DNA of 64,000 nt from Kiloniellaceae bacterium (GTDB taxonomy: Bacteria; Pseudomonadota; Alphaproteobacteria; Kiloniellales; J153): NCBI GenBank assembly GCA_021776135.1, contig JAJFGL010000056.1, positions 1 to 64,000 on the forward strand, in the 5' to 3' direction. Under the pieces are notes generated by a model. The model searched no databases, had not been told where the DNA came from, and saw nothing but the letters and a program-made list of their open reading frames with translations. The position numbers and the translations under genes were made by a program. Shown in pieces: positions 19,834 to 28,637 of the stretch; the first letter of the stretch is position 1; every line of letters starts with the position of its first letter.

Positions 19834-19935
19834 TCGTCACCCACGGGCTTGACCCGTGGGTGCCCGGTTTATTTTCGTCGGTGGGGCAAGCCCTCTGCGC
19901 CCTCGCCGTGTCATGCGCGGGCATGACGAGTAGGG
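19834..19935. repeat. Palindromic repeat copy after gap
   Basis: GTCACCCACGGGCTTGACCC plus GTGGGTGCCCGG forms a left arm, and GTCATGCGCGGGCATGAC near 19912-19929 a diverged right arm, matching the two-armed element at 18.7 kb. It probably also acts as a transcript end for gap. Confidence 0.65.
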
Positions 19936-19990
19936 AAGACCGGCCACTTAAAATTCTCCCGCGCAGTGATATTTCTGATAGCTTTGACCC

Positions 19991-20251
19991 ATGTGGAAAT
20001 TCCTATCCGCGCTCGTTCAACCAATTTCCGAATGGCTCAAGCACCGCGCAGCCGACAAGCCGCGCGAGCGAATATTGCGGGGACTGCTTGAAAATCCACC
20101 GCCTGGGAAAGAGTGGAGAACGATGGAAAAACTATCCGAGTCTATCGGTGCTGACAAAACAGAGACAACCCGTCTTCTTTTGAAGATAGGCGCGAGGCGA
20201 TCCACTGGCGAAAAAAACGTGTGGGCAATGCAAAAAGAAAAACCGCTTTGA
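19991..20251 (+). CDS. Small winged-helix-like hypothetical protein
   Basis: The 86-residue product begins with an amphipathic or weakly hydrophobic helix (MWKFLSALVQPISEWLKHR). A compact basic region with ERILRGLLENPP, MEKLSESIGADKTETTRLLLKIGARR and a final GEKNVWAM looks like a small winged-helix fold. I recall similar short proteins in proteobacteria but cannot name a characterised one. No strong ribosome site is visible. Base composition is somewhat lower in GC than its neighbours. Confidence 0.6.
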   Translation: MWKFLSALVQPISEWLKHRAADKPRERILRGLLENPPPGKEWRTMEKLSESIGADKTETTRLLLKIGARRSTGEKNVWAMQKEKPL

Positions 20252-20275
20252 GGTGGGATGGCAATTCCCGCTAGA

Positions 20276-20330
20276 TAGTAACTCCAACTTCAATGGCTTA
20301 CCGGGCGTGGCCCGGAAATGTCGTAAAGAA
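20276..20330. repeat. Diverged right arm of the palindromic repeat
   Basis: AACTCCAACTTCAATGG followed by TTACCGGGCGTGGCCCGGAAATG matches the spacer and right arm of the 18.7 kb element with several changes. It looks like an eroded copy. Confidence 0.55.
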
Positions 20331-20342
20331 TGTCACCGCCCC

Positions 20343-20984
20343 CTACCCCGGCCGCTTGAAGCTTTCCCGCGCGGCTAGGGCCTCGGCGCGGCAGGCGCAG
20401 CCTTCGACGTGGTCGTTGACCAGGCCCATGGCCTGCATGAAGGCATAGACCGTGGTCGGGCCGACGAATTTCCAGCCGCGTTTTTTCAAGTCCTCGGAGA
20501 GGGCGATGGACTCGGGGGTGGTGGCCAGCTTGCTCAGGGCGGCGAAGTCCAGGCGCTTTGGGCGGGCCTCGGGCGCGGGCTCGAAGCGCCAGAAATAGGC
20601 GGCTAGGGAACCGAATTCCCCGGCCGTCTCGATGGCCCGCTTGGCGTTGTTCATGGTCGCTTCGATCTTGCCGCGATGGCGCACGATGCCGACGTCTTGC
20701 AACAGCCGCGCGATATCCTTATCGCCGAAGCGCGCGACCTTGACGAACTCGAAATTCGCGAAGGCGGCGCGGAAGTTCTCGCGCTTGCGCAAAATGGTCA
20801 GCCACGAGAGCCCGGCCTGAAAGCCCTCCAGGCAAATCTTTTCGAACAGGCGCCGGTCGTCGTCCACCGGCCAGCCCCATTCGCGGTCGTGATAGGCTTG
20901 GTAATCCTCGGCCCCGCCGTGCCACCAGCAGCGCGTCCGTCCATCGTCTCCTAGGATCAACCCCGTACCGTCGTGCCCGGCCAT
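20343..20984 (-). CDS. tag: DNA-3-methyladenine glycosylase I
   Basis: It excises 3-methyladenine from alkylated DNA. Family motifs are RCWWHGGAEDYQAYHDREWG, LFEKICLEGFQAGLSW and the C-terminal zinc ligands H and C in NDHVEGCACR. The start at 20984 (MAGHDGTG) follows GGGGGG and yields 213 residues. The longer upstream frame overlaps the divergent gene and lacks homology. Confidence 0.95.
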   Translation of the reverse strand: MAGHDGTGLILGDDGRTRCWWHGGAEDYQAYHDREWGWPVDDDRRLFEKICLEGFQAGLSWLTILRKRENFRAAFANFEFVKVARFGDKDIARLLQDVGIVRHRGKIEATMNNAKRAIETAGEFGSLAAYFWRFEPAPEARPKRLDFAALSKLATTPESIALSEDLKKRGWKFVGPTTVYAFMQAMGLVNDHVEGCACRAEALAARESFKRPG

Positions 20985-21077
20985 GTGCCCCCCAATTCCG
21001 ATTGCCGCCATAGCTGGCTTAACGGCGGCCAAGAGGTCAAGGCTTTCTAGGCGCGCGGCCATGCCTATGATGGCGCC

Positions 21078-21485
21078 ATGACCGCCCGCGCCATAATCGT
21101 GCATTCCCTGGACCAGGCCCGGACCGCCATGGCGGCGGCGGCGGCGCTGGGCGTGCCCCTGACCCTGGCCTCGGCGCCGGGGGCGGCGGCCTATCTGGGG
21201 CCGGGCTGGTTCCGCAAGATGACGGCGATCGCGGCCCAGGAATACCCGCAAGTGCCGCTAACGGCGGTGCTGGACTGTGGCGGCAAGGCTGGCCATGCCC
21301 TGGCGGCGTTGAGCGCCGGGGTGCTTTTTATCCGTTTCACCGGGCGCAAGGCGGTGGCGGCCAAGCTGGCTGAGATCGCGGCGGTCCAGGGCGGGGCGCT
21401 GATCACAGGACGCTTGCGGGCCCTCGACCTGCTGGACGAGCCGGACCCGGCGGCGGCTTGCCGTAAGTGGCTGGCGCGGCCATGA
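21078..21485 (+). CDS. Conserved hypothetical protein
   Basis: The 135-residue Ala/Leu-rich protein begins MTARAIIVHSLDQARTAM and contains TAVLDCGGKAGHALAALSAG and VLFIRFTGR. It has no signal peptide or clear membrane helix and probably forms a small alpha/beta fold. Its last codons overlap the next gene as ATGA, so the two are coupled. I do not recognise a characterised family. Confidence 0.75.
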   Translation: MTARAIIVHSLDQARTAMAAAAALGVPLTLASAPGAAAYLGPGWFRKMTAIAAQEYPQVPLTAVLDCGGKAGHALAALSAGVLFIRFTGRKAVAAKLAEIAAVQGGALITGRLRALDLLDEPDPAAACRKWLARP

Positions 21486-22057
21486 CGCAAGCCTATCTTG
21501 TCATAGCCCCGGACACCGCGCCCGAGGTTCTGAGCGGCCTGCTCGGCGCGCTGGAGGCCGCCTGCCTGCTGATCCGGCGCGGCGGCCTGGACGCGGACGC
21601 CCTGCGCGCCAGGATCGGGGTCCTGCGCCCCCTGGCCCAGGCGCGCGGCGTGGCGGTGGTGTTGGAAGACGAGGCCGCCCTGGCGGCGGCCCTGGGCTGC
21701 GACGGGGTCCATTTGAGCGATCCGGCGGCCTATAAGGCCGCCCGTCAGGCCCTGGGACCGGACGCCATTATCGGCGTCGCCTGCGGAGACTCGCGCCATG
21801 ACGCCATGGTGGCGGGGGAAAACGGCGCCGACTATGTCGCCTTCGGCGCCCTCGGCCCTCCCCAGGCGGCGGACGCCGATCTCGTGGCTTGGTGGCAGGC
21901 GGCCACGACCGTGCCTTGCGTGGCCCTGGGCGCGGAGAGCGCGGAGGCAGCCGGAACCCTGGCCCGCGCCGGGGTCGATTTTCTGGTCCTGGGCCCGGAC
22001 CTCTGGGGCCCGGAAACCTGGGCCGCCGCAATTGCGCGCGCCGCGACTAACTGTTAG
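21482..22057 (+). CDS. ThiE-like TIM-barrel protein (degenerate thiamine phosphate synthase homologue)
   Basis: The middle and end match the ThiE/TenI fold: [53 protein letters not shown] and VPCVALG. The N-terminal region that should supply the basic residues contacting HMP-pyrophosphate is poorly conserved. No thi genes are near. The start ATG 21482 overlaps the previous stop (ATGA), giving 191 residues. It may be a TenI-like or repurposed relative rather than a working thiamine phosphate synthase. Confidence 0.78.
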   Translation: MTQAYLVIAPDTAPEVLSGLLGALEAACLLIRRGGLDADALRARIGVLRPLAQARGVAVVLEDEAALAAALGCDGVHLSDPAAYKAARQALGPDAIIGVACGDSRHDAMVAGENGADYVAFGALGPPQAADADLVAWWQAATTVPCVALGAESAEAAGTLARAGVDFLVLGPDLWGPETWAAAIARAATNC

Positions 22058-22106
22058 CTTCCGCGCGCTTTTCCCCGGCCCCCTCCAGACCATCAGAAGC
22101 GGCACC

Positions 22107-22673
22107 ATGAGAATCCAAGGCAATGCCATTCGCCCCGGCAACATCATCGAGCACAAGAACCGCCTGTGGCGCGCGGTCAAGATTCAGCACACCCAGCCCG
22201 GCAAGGGCGGCGCTTACTTGCAGGTGGAGCTAAAAGACATCCGCGACGGCACCAAGCTGAACGAGCGCTTCCGTTCCGGCGAGAACGTCGAGAAGGTCCG
22301 CCTGGATCAAAAGGAACACCAGTTCCTCTATGCCGAGGGCACGGACACCTACACCTTCATGGACAATGAAAATTACGAGCAGGTCACCCTGCCCTCGGAA
22401 TTCCTGGGCGAACAGGCCGCCTTCCTGCAGGAAGGCATGACCGTGACCATCGAATCCTACGAAGGCTCGCCGATCGGGGTCGCCCTGCCCGACACCGTGA
22501 CCATGACCATTACCGAGGCCGACCCGGTGGTGAAGGGGCAGACCGCGTCGTCGTCCTACAAGCCGGCGGTCCTGGACAACGGCATGCGGGTCATGGTGCC
22601 GCCCCATATCGAATCGGGCACCCGCATCGTCATCAACACCGCCGATTCAAGCTACGTCGAGCGCGCCAAGTAA
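22107..22673 (+). CDS. efp: Elongation factor P
   Basis: EF-P relieves ribosome stalling at polyproline. The product of 188 residues has the KOW-like N-domain with PGKGGAY (Lys33 at the tip that is modified in lysylated EF-P), then the two OB domains with [14 protein letters not shown] and the terminal [16 protein letters not shown]. The 5' extension of the open frame overlaps the ThiE-like gene and is spurious. Presence of Lys rather than Arg points to EpmA-type lysylation, though no epmA is in the window. Confidence 0.97.
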   Translation: MRIQGNAIRPGNIIEHKNRLWRAVKIQHTQPGKGGAYLQVELKDIRDGTKLNERFRSGENVEKVRLDQKEHQFLYAEGTDTYTFMDNENYEQVTLPSEFLGEQAAFLQEGMTVTIESYEGSPIGVALPDTVTMTITEADPVVKGQTASSSYKPAVLDNGMRVMVPPHIESGTRIVINTADSSYVERAK

Positions 22674-22689
22674 AAGGACTGGTTTTGGC

Positions 22690-23499
22690 ATGGCCACGAG
22701 ATCGGCCCACATCAACGTCATGATCCGGGCGGCCGACAAGGCCGCGCGCAAGCTGCGCCGCGACTACGGCGAGGTCGCGAACCTGCAGGTTTCACGCAAG
22801 GGCCCGGCCGATTTCGTCTCCGCCGCCGACTTGAAGGCGGAGCAGGTTCTGCGCGAGGAATTAGGCCGCGCCCGGCCCGGCTACGCCTTGCTCATGGAAG
22901 AATCGGGCGCCAGCGCCAACCGCGACACGGCGGAACGCTGCTGGATCGTCGATCCCCTGGACGGGACAACCAATTTCCTGCACGGCCTGCCCCACTTCGC
23001 CATTTCCATCGCCCTGGAGGAGCGCGGCGAGCTGATCGCCGGAGTCGTCTTCGATCCGATCAAGAACGAAATGTACTATGCCGAAAAGGGCCAGGGCGCC
23101 TATCTCAACGACCGGCGGATCCGGGTTTCCTCCCGCGAGCATCTGGCAGACGCCCTGGTCGCCACCGGCATTCCCTTCCTCGGCCATGGCGACGGCCCGG
23201 CCTTCATGGCGGAATTGGACGCGGTCAGCCCCAAGGTGGCGGGCGTGCGGCGCTGGGGCACGGCCTCGCTCGACCTGGCTTATGTCGCCGCCGGGCGCTT
23301 CGACGGCTTCTGGGAACGCGGCCTGGCGGCCTGGGATGTCGCCGCCGGAATCGTCCTGGTGCGCGAGGCCGGCGGCCATGTCAGCGAAATCGGCGGCAAG
23401 GCGATACGGCTCGACAGCCCCAGCATTCTGGCCACGAATGAGGTTCTGCACCGGTCCCTTAACCGTTTGTTACCCAAACCTGCGTCAAAGTCGGCCTGA
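22690..23499 (+). CDS. suhB: Inositol monophosphatase family protein
   Basis: Mg-dependent sugar or inositol phosphatase of the SuhB/IMPase fold. Metal-site motifs are MEESG, WIVDPLDGTTNFLHGLPHFAIS and AAWDVAAGIVLVREAGG. The length of 269 residues is normal. It lies 17 bases after efp on the same strand, a conserved pairing in alphaproteobacteria. The physiological substrate cannot be told from sequence. Confidence 0.93.
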   Translation: MATRSAHINVMIRAADKAARKLRRDYGEVANLQVSRKGPADFVSAADLKAEQVLREELGRARPGYALLMEESGASANRDTAERCWIVDPLDGTTNFLHGLPHFAISIALEERGELIAGVVFDPIKNEMYYAEKGQGAYLNDRRIRVSSREHLADALVATGIPFLGHGDGPAFMAELDAVSPKVAGVRRWGTASLDLAYVAAGRFDGFWERGLAAWDVAAGIVLVREAGGHVSEIGGKAIRLDSPSILATNEVLHRSLNRLLPKPASKSA

Positions 23500-23592
23500 T
23501 ACCGGACGCGCCCGCAAAACGGTTGTCGTTCGGCGAAGCAATGCCTAGTCTTACCCGCCGATTATACTGGCGGTTCGCGCCATGGAGGATCC

Positions 23593-24837
23593 ATGCCATT
23601 CGATGCCACGCCTAAGCGTTTGGGATTCGCGGGCGTTTGTCTCGCAGCGGCCAGTTTTCTCGCACCGGCGGACGCCTTTTCCCAGCAAACCGTGATTATC
23701 GGCGGCGGCCCCAGCGCCCAGCCCTTGAGCCGTGCCCCAGCCCCCAGCACCGTGGGCAGCGGCGCCGGCGGCATTGTTGTGAATAATTCCGTCCTCGATT
23801 CCCTCGGCCCGGGCGCCACCGGCGGTTTGCCCCTGGCCGCGCCCCAGACCCCCGTTTACGGCGCCGGCATCGCCGCGCCGGGCGCTTCCGTTACGCCCGG
23901 CGGGGCTACCGGCGCCTATCGGGCGCCCGGCACCGGCCAATTGATGGTGACCCGGCCGGCGACCCTGCTCTATCCCCCCATGCAGACCCCGACAAGCCGC
24001 CTGGCCGTGGCGCCGGCGCGGCGCGCGGCGGCGCCCATACCGGTCCAGACCGGCCGTAGCGAACCGGCGGCATCGAGCGGCGGCAAATTGACCTCGCGCC
24101 TGATCGCCGCCCCGCCCAAGAAACGCCCGGCGGCCATGGCGGCGCCCAAGCTCGCCGCGAAACCGCCAAAAGCAGCACCAGCGGCCAAAGCCCCGGCAAG
24201 CACGGCCGCCAAGACCGCGATCGTCCCGGCCAAGCCGGCCATCCCGGCCCCGCCGCCGCCGAGTCTGCTGGCCCGGATCCAAAAAGATACCGAGGCGCAA
24301 ACCTCGGCCAAAACGCCGCCGGCGGCAAAAGCCGCCACGGCGCCGCCAAAGCCGGTGGCACCGGCCTTGCCGCCCAAGGTTCAAGCCCCCGCCGCGCCCA
24401 AGGCGCCTAGCGTTCCAGCACCCAAGCTCGCCGCGCCTAAAGTCACGGCCCCGGCGGTTCCGGCCCCCAAGCCGGCGGAAACGGCGCTGGCATCCCTGCC
24501 GCCGGCCAAGAATCAAGCGGCCGCGCTTCCCAGCGGCGACCTGCGCCTGGCCTTCACGGCCGGTTCGGCGGAACTTTCGGACGCGGCCAAGAAACACCTC
24601 GCCGGCCTGGCGCAAAACCTCGAACAGCAGCCGTCCAAGCGGGTTCAATTGCTCGCCTTCGCCGCCGGCAGTGGCGGCGGGGCAAGCAAGGCGCGGCGGC
24701 TCTCGCTCTCGCGCGCGCTTGCGGTGCGGGCGTTTCTGATCGACAAGGGGGTGCGTTCCACGCGCATGGACGTGCGGGCGCTGGGCAGCAAGACGGGCGA
24801 CGGACCGGCGGACCGGGTCGATATCCTGACACAGTAG
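23593..24837 (+). CDS. Secreted Ala/Pro-rich protein with OmpA-like C-terminal domain
   Basis: A signal peptide (hydrophobic core about residues 11-26, cleavage near 28-30) leads into a roughly 280-residue Ala/Pro/Lys-rich low-complexity stretch likely spanning the periplasm. It ends in an OmpA-type peptidoglycan-binding domain (about 315-414: LRLAFTAGSAELSDAAKKHL, SLSRALAVRAFLIDKGV). No outer-membrane barrel or lipobox is seen. It precedes the MotA/MotB-like pair by 71 bases and may work with it at the cell wall. Confidence 0.85.
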   Translation: MPFDATPKRLGFAGVCLAAASFLAPADAFSQQTVIIGGGPSAQPLSRAPAPSTVGSGAGGIVVNNSVLDSLGPGATGGLPLAAPQTPVYGAGIAAPGASVTPGGATGAYRAPGTGQLMVTRPATLLYPPMQTPTSRLAVAPARRAAAPIPVQTGRSEPAASSGGKLTSRLIAAPPKKRPAAMAAPKLAAKPPKAAPAAKAPASTAAKTAIVPAKPAIPAPPPPSLLARIQKDTEAQTSAKTPPAAKAATAPPKPVAPALPPKVQAPAAPKAPSVPAPKLAAPKVTAPAVPAPKPAETALASLPPAKNQAAALPSGDLRLAFTAGSAELSDAAKKHLAGLAQNLEQQPSKRVQLLAFAAGSGGGASKARRLSLSRALAVRAFLIDKGVRSTRMDVRALGSKTGDGPADRVDILTQ

Positions 24838-24908
24838 GGTGGTGGGACAAACGGCGCGAATCCGTGTCATAGTGTTGCCGCAATGCAGGGCTAACAGAGC
24901 CTGAATTT

Positions 24909-26141
24909 TTGGGGGAACTCCGGACAACGGAGATCCGCGACAGAGCGGCGAACTTGAGCAAAACAGAACCGAATCTGCGCGGCATCACGCGCCCAGGGCG
25001 CTACATCTTCCGGATGTGCGTGTTCCTGATCATCGTCGCCTCGGCTTGCGCGGTGCTGGCGCCGCGCTTGAAGGATGCCTTCGTCGCCAATGCGGTCATG
25101 AACGGCATGATCCTAGGCGTCCTGCTGCTGGGTGTGATCTATATCTTCCGCCAGGTTTTGATCCTGCGTCCGGAAATCGCCTGGCTGGAGTTCCTGCGCC
25201 GCGAAACCCAAGGCGGCGTTGTCTTCGCGGGCAGCTTGTCGGGGCCAAAGCCGCCCCGGCTGCTAGGCCCCATAGCGACCATGCTGGGCGAAAAGCGCGG
25301 CCGCATTTCGCTGTCCACCATGTCCATGCGCTCCCTGCTCGACGGCATCCAAAGCCGGATCGAGGAATCCCACGAGATATCGCGCTATCTCATCAGCCTG
25401 CTGGTGTTTCTCGGCCTGCTGGGCACCTTCTGGGGCCTGCTGGGCACGGTCAGCGCGGTCGGTGAGACCATCGGACGCCTGAGCGGCAACGCCGATGATC
25501 CCGCGCGCGTGTTCGCGGACCTGCAGCAGGGCTTGACCGAACCCCTGTCCGGCATGGGCACGGCGTTTTCTTCGTCCCTCTTCGGTCTTGCCGGATCCCT
25601 GGTTCTGGGATTTCTGGAGCTCCAGGCCGGCCAGGCTCACAACACCTTCGTGAACGACCTGGAAGAATGGTTGTCGGGCGTCACCCGCCTGGGCGGCGCG
25701 GGCGCGGCCGGCGACGGCGATGCCAGCGTGCCCGCCTTCATCCAAGCCCTGCTGGAAAAAACCGCAGACAGCCTCGAACAACTCCAATCGGCCATCGCCC
25801 GCGGCGAGGGCGAGCGCGGCACCGTCAACCACAATCTGGCCCTACTGACCGAACAACTGGGCGCCATGACCGATCAGATGCGCGCCGATCAAGGGGTCAT
25901 GAAGCGCCTGGGCGAGACTCAGGCGCAAATAGGCACCGCCTTCGTGCAGATGGCCGAACAAGGCCAGCAGCCAAACGGGCTGGACGAGGCGACGCGGACC
26001 CATATCCGCAACATGGATATCCGCATGGAGCAGCTGATCAAGGAATTGAACAGCGGGCGCGACTTCACGGTTCAGGAAATCCGCGGCGAAATCCGCCTTC
26101 TGACGCGCACCATCGCGGCCATGGCCGAAGAAGCCGAATAA
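24909..26141 (+). CDS. MotA/TolQ/ExbB-family proton channel-like protein
   Basis: Membrane segments are seen at about residues 37-55, 67-85, 158-187 and 217-240. The last two (LLGTFWGLLGTVSAVGETI and MGTAFSSSLFGLAGSLVLGFLEL) are typical of MotA/ExbB channel helices. A cytoplasmic C-terminal helical region of about 150 residues follows. The frame opens with TTG at 24909, and another TTG at 24954 is possible. The MotB/OmpA-like gene follows after 6 bases. The pair resembles conserved alphaproteobacterial envelope motor genes, not flagellar MotAB by context. Confidence 0.85.
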   Translation: MGELRTTEIRDRAANLSKTEPNLRGITRPGRYIFRMCVFLIIVASACAVLAPRLKDAFVANAVMNGMILGVLLLGVIYIFRQVLILRPEIAWLEFLRRETQGGVVFAGSLSGPKPPRLLGPIATMLGEKRGRISLSTMSMRSLLDGIQSRIEESHEISRYLISLLVFLGLLGTFWGLLGTVSAVGETIGRLSGNADDPARVFADLQQGLTEPLSGMGTAFSSSLFGLAGSLVLGFLELQAGQAHNTFVNDLEEWLSGVTRLGGAGAAGDGDASVPAFIQALLEKTADSLEQLQSAIARGEGERGTVNHNLALLTEQLGAMTDQMRADQGVMKRLGETQAQIGTAFVQMAEQGQQPNGLDEATRTHIRNMDIRMEQLIKELNSGRDFTVQEIRGEIRLLTRTIAAMAEEAE

Positions 26142-26147
26142 CCCGTC

Positions 26148-27470
26148 ATGTATAGCGTCGGCCGCAGCGCATCACGCCGTACCGTCAATATCTGGCCGGG
26201 ATTTGTCGATAGCCTGGCGACCCTTCTGCTGGTCGTCATTTTCGTGCTCATGGTCTTCATGGTCGCCCAGTATTTCCTGTCGGCCGCCCTCTCCGGCCGG
26301 GATGAGGCCCTGACCCGGCTGAACCGCGAGATCGACGGTCTGGCGAACCTCCTGGCCCTGGAGCGGGCCGCCAACGCCGACCTGCGCATCGACGTGTCGC
26401 AATTGTCGTCGGAGCTGCAAAGCTCGCTCTCGGAACGCGAAACCCTGAACACCCAACTGGCCGCCCTGGTATCCGCCAAGGACGACCTCGGGGCCGCCCT
26501 CGCCGCCGCGCAAGCCAAGAACGCGCTAAGCGCCAAGGAACTTGAAGACGCTTACAAGACCATCGAAGCCGATAAGGAAAAGGTCGAGGCGCAGCTAGCG
26601 CAACTGGCCCTGCTGCAAAGACTGCGCGACGAGATGACCGCGAAGTTGAGCGCCAGCGAGGCCAAGGCCGCGAAGGTCGGCAAGGAACTGGAAGACGCCT
26701 TCAAGGTCATCGACGCGGACAAGGAAAAGATCCGCACCCAGCTTCAGGACATCGCGATCCTGCAATCCCTGCGCGACGAGATGATGGCCAAGCTGGAGCA
26801 AAGCGAGGGCGCGCGCGCCGAGCAGGAAGAACTCACCAGCGAGGCGCAGCGGCAACTGGTGCTTCTCAACCGCCAGATCGCCGCCCTGCGCCAACAGCTA
26901 TCGCGCCTGGCCGTGACCCTGGAAGCGACCGAGGCCGATATAGCCCAGCGCGACGTGCGCATCGCCGATCTTGGCCGGCGCCTCAACGTCGCCCTGGCCA
27001 GCAAGGTCCAGGAATTGGCCCGCTACCGCTCCGAATTCTTCGGCCGCCTGCGCGAGGTGCTGGGCCAGCGCCGGGACATCCGCATCGTCGGCGACCGTTT
27101 CATTTTCCAATCGGAAGTCCTCTTCGCCAGCGGCTCGGCGGAACTTGGCGAGGCCGGCAAGGGCCAGATGGCGCAACTGGCCGGAACTTTGAAAGAAATC
27201 GCCGCCAAGATTCCCAAGGACGTGCCCTGGATCCTGCGGGTCGACGGCCACACCGACAGCGCCCCCATCCACACCCCCCTGTTCCCCTCCAACTGGGAAC
27301 TCTCGGCCGCGCGGGCCATTTCCGTGGTCCAGTTCCTGATCGCCCAAGGCATAGACGCCGACAACCTGGCCGCCACCGGCTTCGGCGAATTCCAACCCCT
27401 GGACAGTGGCCAAAGCCTGGACGCCTTTAGGCGGAACAGGCGGATAGAGTTGAAGCTGGATTCGCGGTGA
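26148..27470 (+). CDS. MotB-like protein: TM helix, coiled coil, OmpA domain
   Basis: An N-terminal transmembrane helix (about residues 18-40) carries Asp21 in FVDSLATLLLVV, placed like the proton-carrying Asp of MotB/TolR. Residues 50-310 are coiled coil and include a 49-residue tandem duplication (about 130-178 and 179-221, each with KELEDA...LRDEM.AKL). The C-terminal OmpA domain (about 320-440) has VDGHTDSAP, NWELSAARA and FRRNRRIELK. It is the partner of the MotA/ExbB-like gene just upstream. Together they should form a proton-driven peptidoglycan-contacting complex. Confidence 0.88.
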   Translation: MYSVGRSASRRTVNIWPGFVDSLATLLLVVIFVLMVFMVAQYFLSAALSGRDEALTRLNREIDGLANLLALERAANADLRIDVSQLSSELQSSLSERETLNTQLAALVSAKDDLGAALAAAQAKNALSAKELEDAYKTIEADKEKVEAQLAQLALLQRLRDEMTAKLSASEAKAAKVGKELEDAFKVIDADKEKIRTQLQDIAILQSLRDEMMAKLEQSEGARAEQEELTSEAQRQLVLLNRQIAALRQQLSRLAVTLEATEADIAQRDVRIADLGRRLNVALASKVQELARYRSEFFGRLREVLGQRRDIRIVGDRFIFQSEVLFASGSAELGEAGKGQMAQLAGTLKEIAAKIPKDVPWILRVDGHTDSAPIHTPLFPSNWELSAARAISVVQFLIAQGIDADNLAATGFGEFQPLDSGQSLDAFRRNRRIELKLDSR

Positions 27471-27569
27471 GGGGGGTTGAACTGGCGGGCGTGAGCGTAG
27501 GGCGGGTTGAAGGAGCCAAGTTTGCCCTAGCCATACATCATTAGAACAGAATACTTCGAGAATGGACCG

Positions 27570-28463
27570 TTAGCGTTTTCGCTTTCTAGGCCCTTTCTTT
27601 TTGTTGATCTCTTTAGCAATACTACGGGCACTTCGTTTCTGCTGTGGAAAGACCACACCCAGCACCTCATCCATGATTTCGTACGCATCCATAACATCAT
27701 CCTTCGTTATTGATTGCGTACTGTGACTCCCGGCATTCCCGAGCCACTTGATAGCAAGAAGGAGTTCTTGCAGATTCTCGTGTTTTTTTGGCAGAAGTTC
27801 TATTCTTTGGTGAAGGTTCAGATATAAACGCCGCTTCGCCTTGGTGTTGAATCTCTTGATCTTAAGTGCTGTCAGGAGATTCTCAAGACTAATCCGCACA
27901 TGATTTGCAGCTGATGATGGACTGCAGAAGAACAACTCGAATGAGGCATCGAGTTCTTTGGCCACCTGCTCCGTGATGTCGGGTGGATATTGGAACAGTT
28001 TCAGATGAGGGAAAAAATATTTCGGCCGAAAGTATGTTTCCCACTCTTGCTCTGGTATCCCCTGCTCGTCGTAGTAATAATCCATAACGACAAAGCCCTC
28101 GCCCGAGCTGGACACCATTTCTTTGCAATTGTCGTTCGAACATATGAGCGAACAGGAGTATACATAATCAATCCATTCGGGATCCCAGGCTTCATGACTA
28201 TGAGCCCGCTTTGAATCTCGAGTTTCCTCGAACCTGAAAGAGTCCGCCTCGATCTTAAGAACACCTTTTGAGCAGGTCGGACAAACCCATTGAGGGTTTG
28301 CAGACTTCCGAAACGGCAGCTTGAAGGCTTTTCGGTCAATCACTTTGATTTGGACGCATAACTGATGAGCCAGCAGGGAAATTTTGCCATGCTTCGCCGG
28401 GGAAAGCGAGTGTCCATTTAGAACTGATGTACGCTCGTTCTCCGCTAATTGCGCCAACCCCAT
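27570..28463 (-). CDS. DUF4145-domain protein with N-terminal zinc ribbon
   Basis: The product carries two Cys pairs (WVCPTCSKG and CSNDNC) forming a probable zinc ribbon, followed by a C-terminal helical DUF4145 region with KWLGNAGSHS and the basic tail KEINKKKGPRKRKR. DUF4145 proteins are often found beside restriction or other defence genes, but no partner is visible here. The start at 28463 (MGLAQLAENE) is my choice, and the frame stays open to 28574. GC content is clearly lower than in flanking core genes, which suggests horizontal acquisition. Confidence 0.75.
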   Translation of the reverse strand: MGLAQLAENERTSVLNGHSLSPAKHGKISLLAHQLCVQIKVIDRKAFKLPFRKSANPQWVCPTCSKGVLKIEADSFRFEETRDSKRAHSHEAWDPEWIDYVYSCSLICSNDNCKEMVSSSGEGFVVMDYYYDEQGIPEQEWETYFRPKYFFPHLKLFQYPPDITEQVAKELDASFELFFCSPSSAANHVRISLENLLTALKIKRFNTKAKRRLYLNLHQRIELLPKKHENLQELLLAIKWLGNAGSHSTQSITKDDVMDAYEIMDEVLGVVFPQQKRSARSIAKEINKKKGPRKRKR

Positions 28464-28637
28464 GAATGAATGTTCCTGGCTATCAGCGGTGAACCGGGGC
28501 TGATGGGCGCACGACCAAATTACTCCGTATAACCGATCTGTCGTGGCAGCAAAGCCGAAGGGTTCGGAACCCAACTTGCGTCACGTCCAAATGCCCTTGA
28601 TCATGGTGCGCGCCGTATAGACTGAAGATGAGACGTG

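Noticed and set aside
21191-22180. 329-codon minus-strand open frame opposite the hypothetical and ThiE-like genes
   Set aside because: It has no domain or ribosome site and overlaps three plausible coupled plus-strand genes.
23551-24927. 458-codon minus-strand open frame opposite the OmpA-domain gene
   Set aside because: Its Gly/Arg-rich translation is the reverse reading of an Ala/Pro-rich gene and has no signal peptide or domain.
23593-27470. Zorya defence system
   Set aside because: Only MotA/MotB-like genes are present. No ZorC, ZorD or ZorE homologue is adjacent, and the context is core envelope genes.
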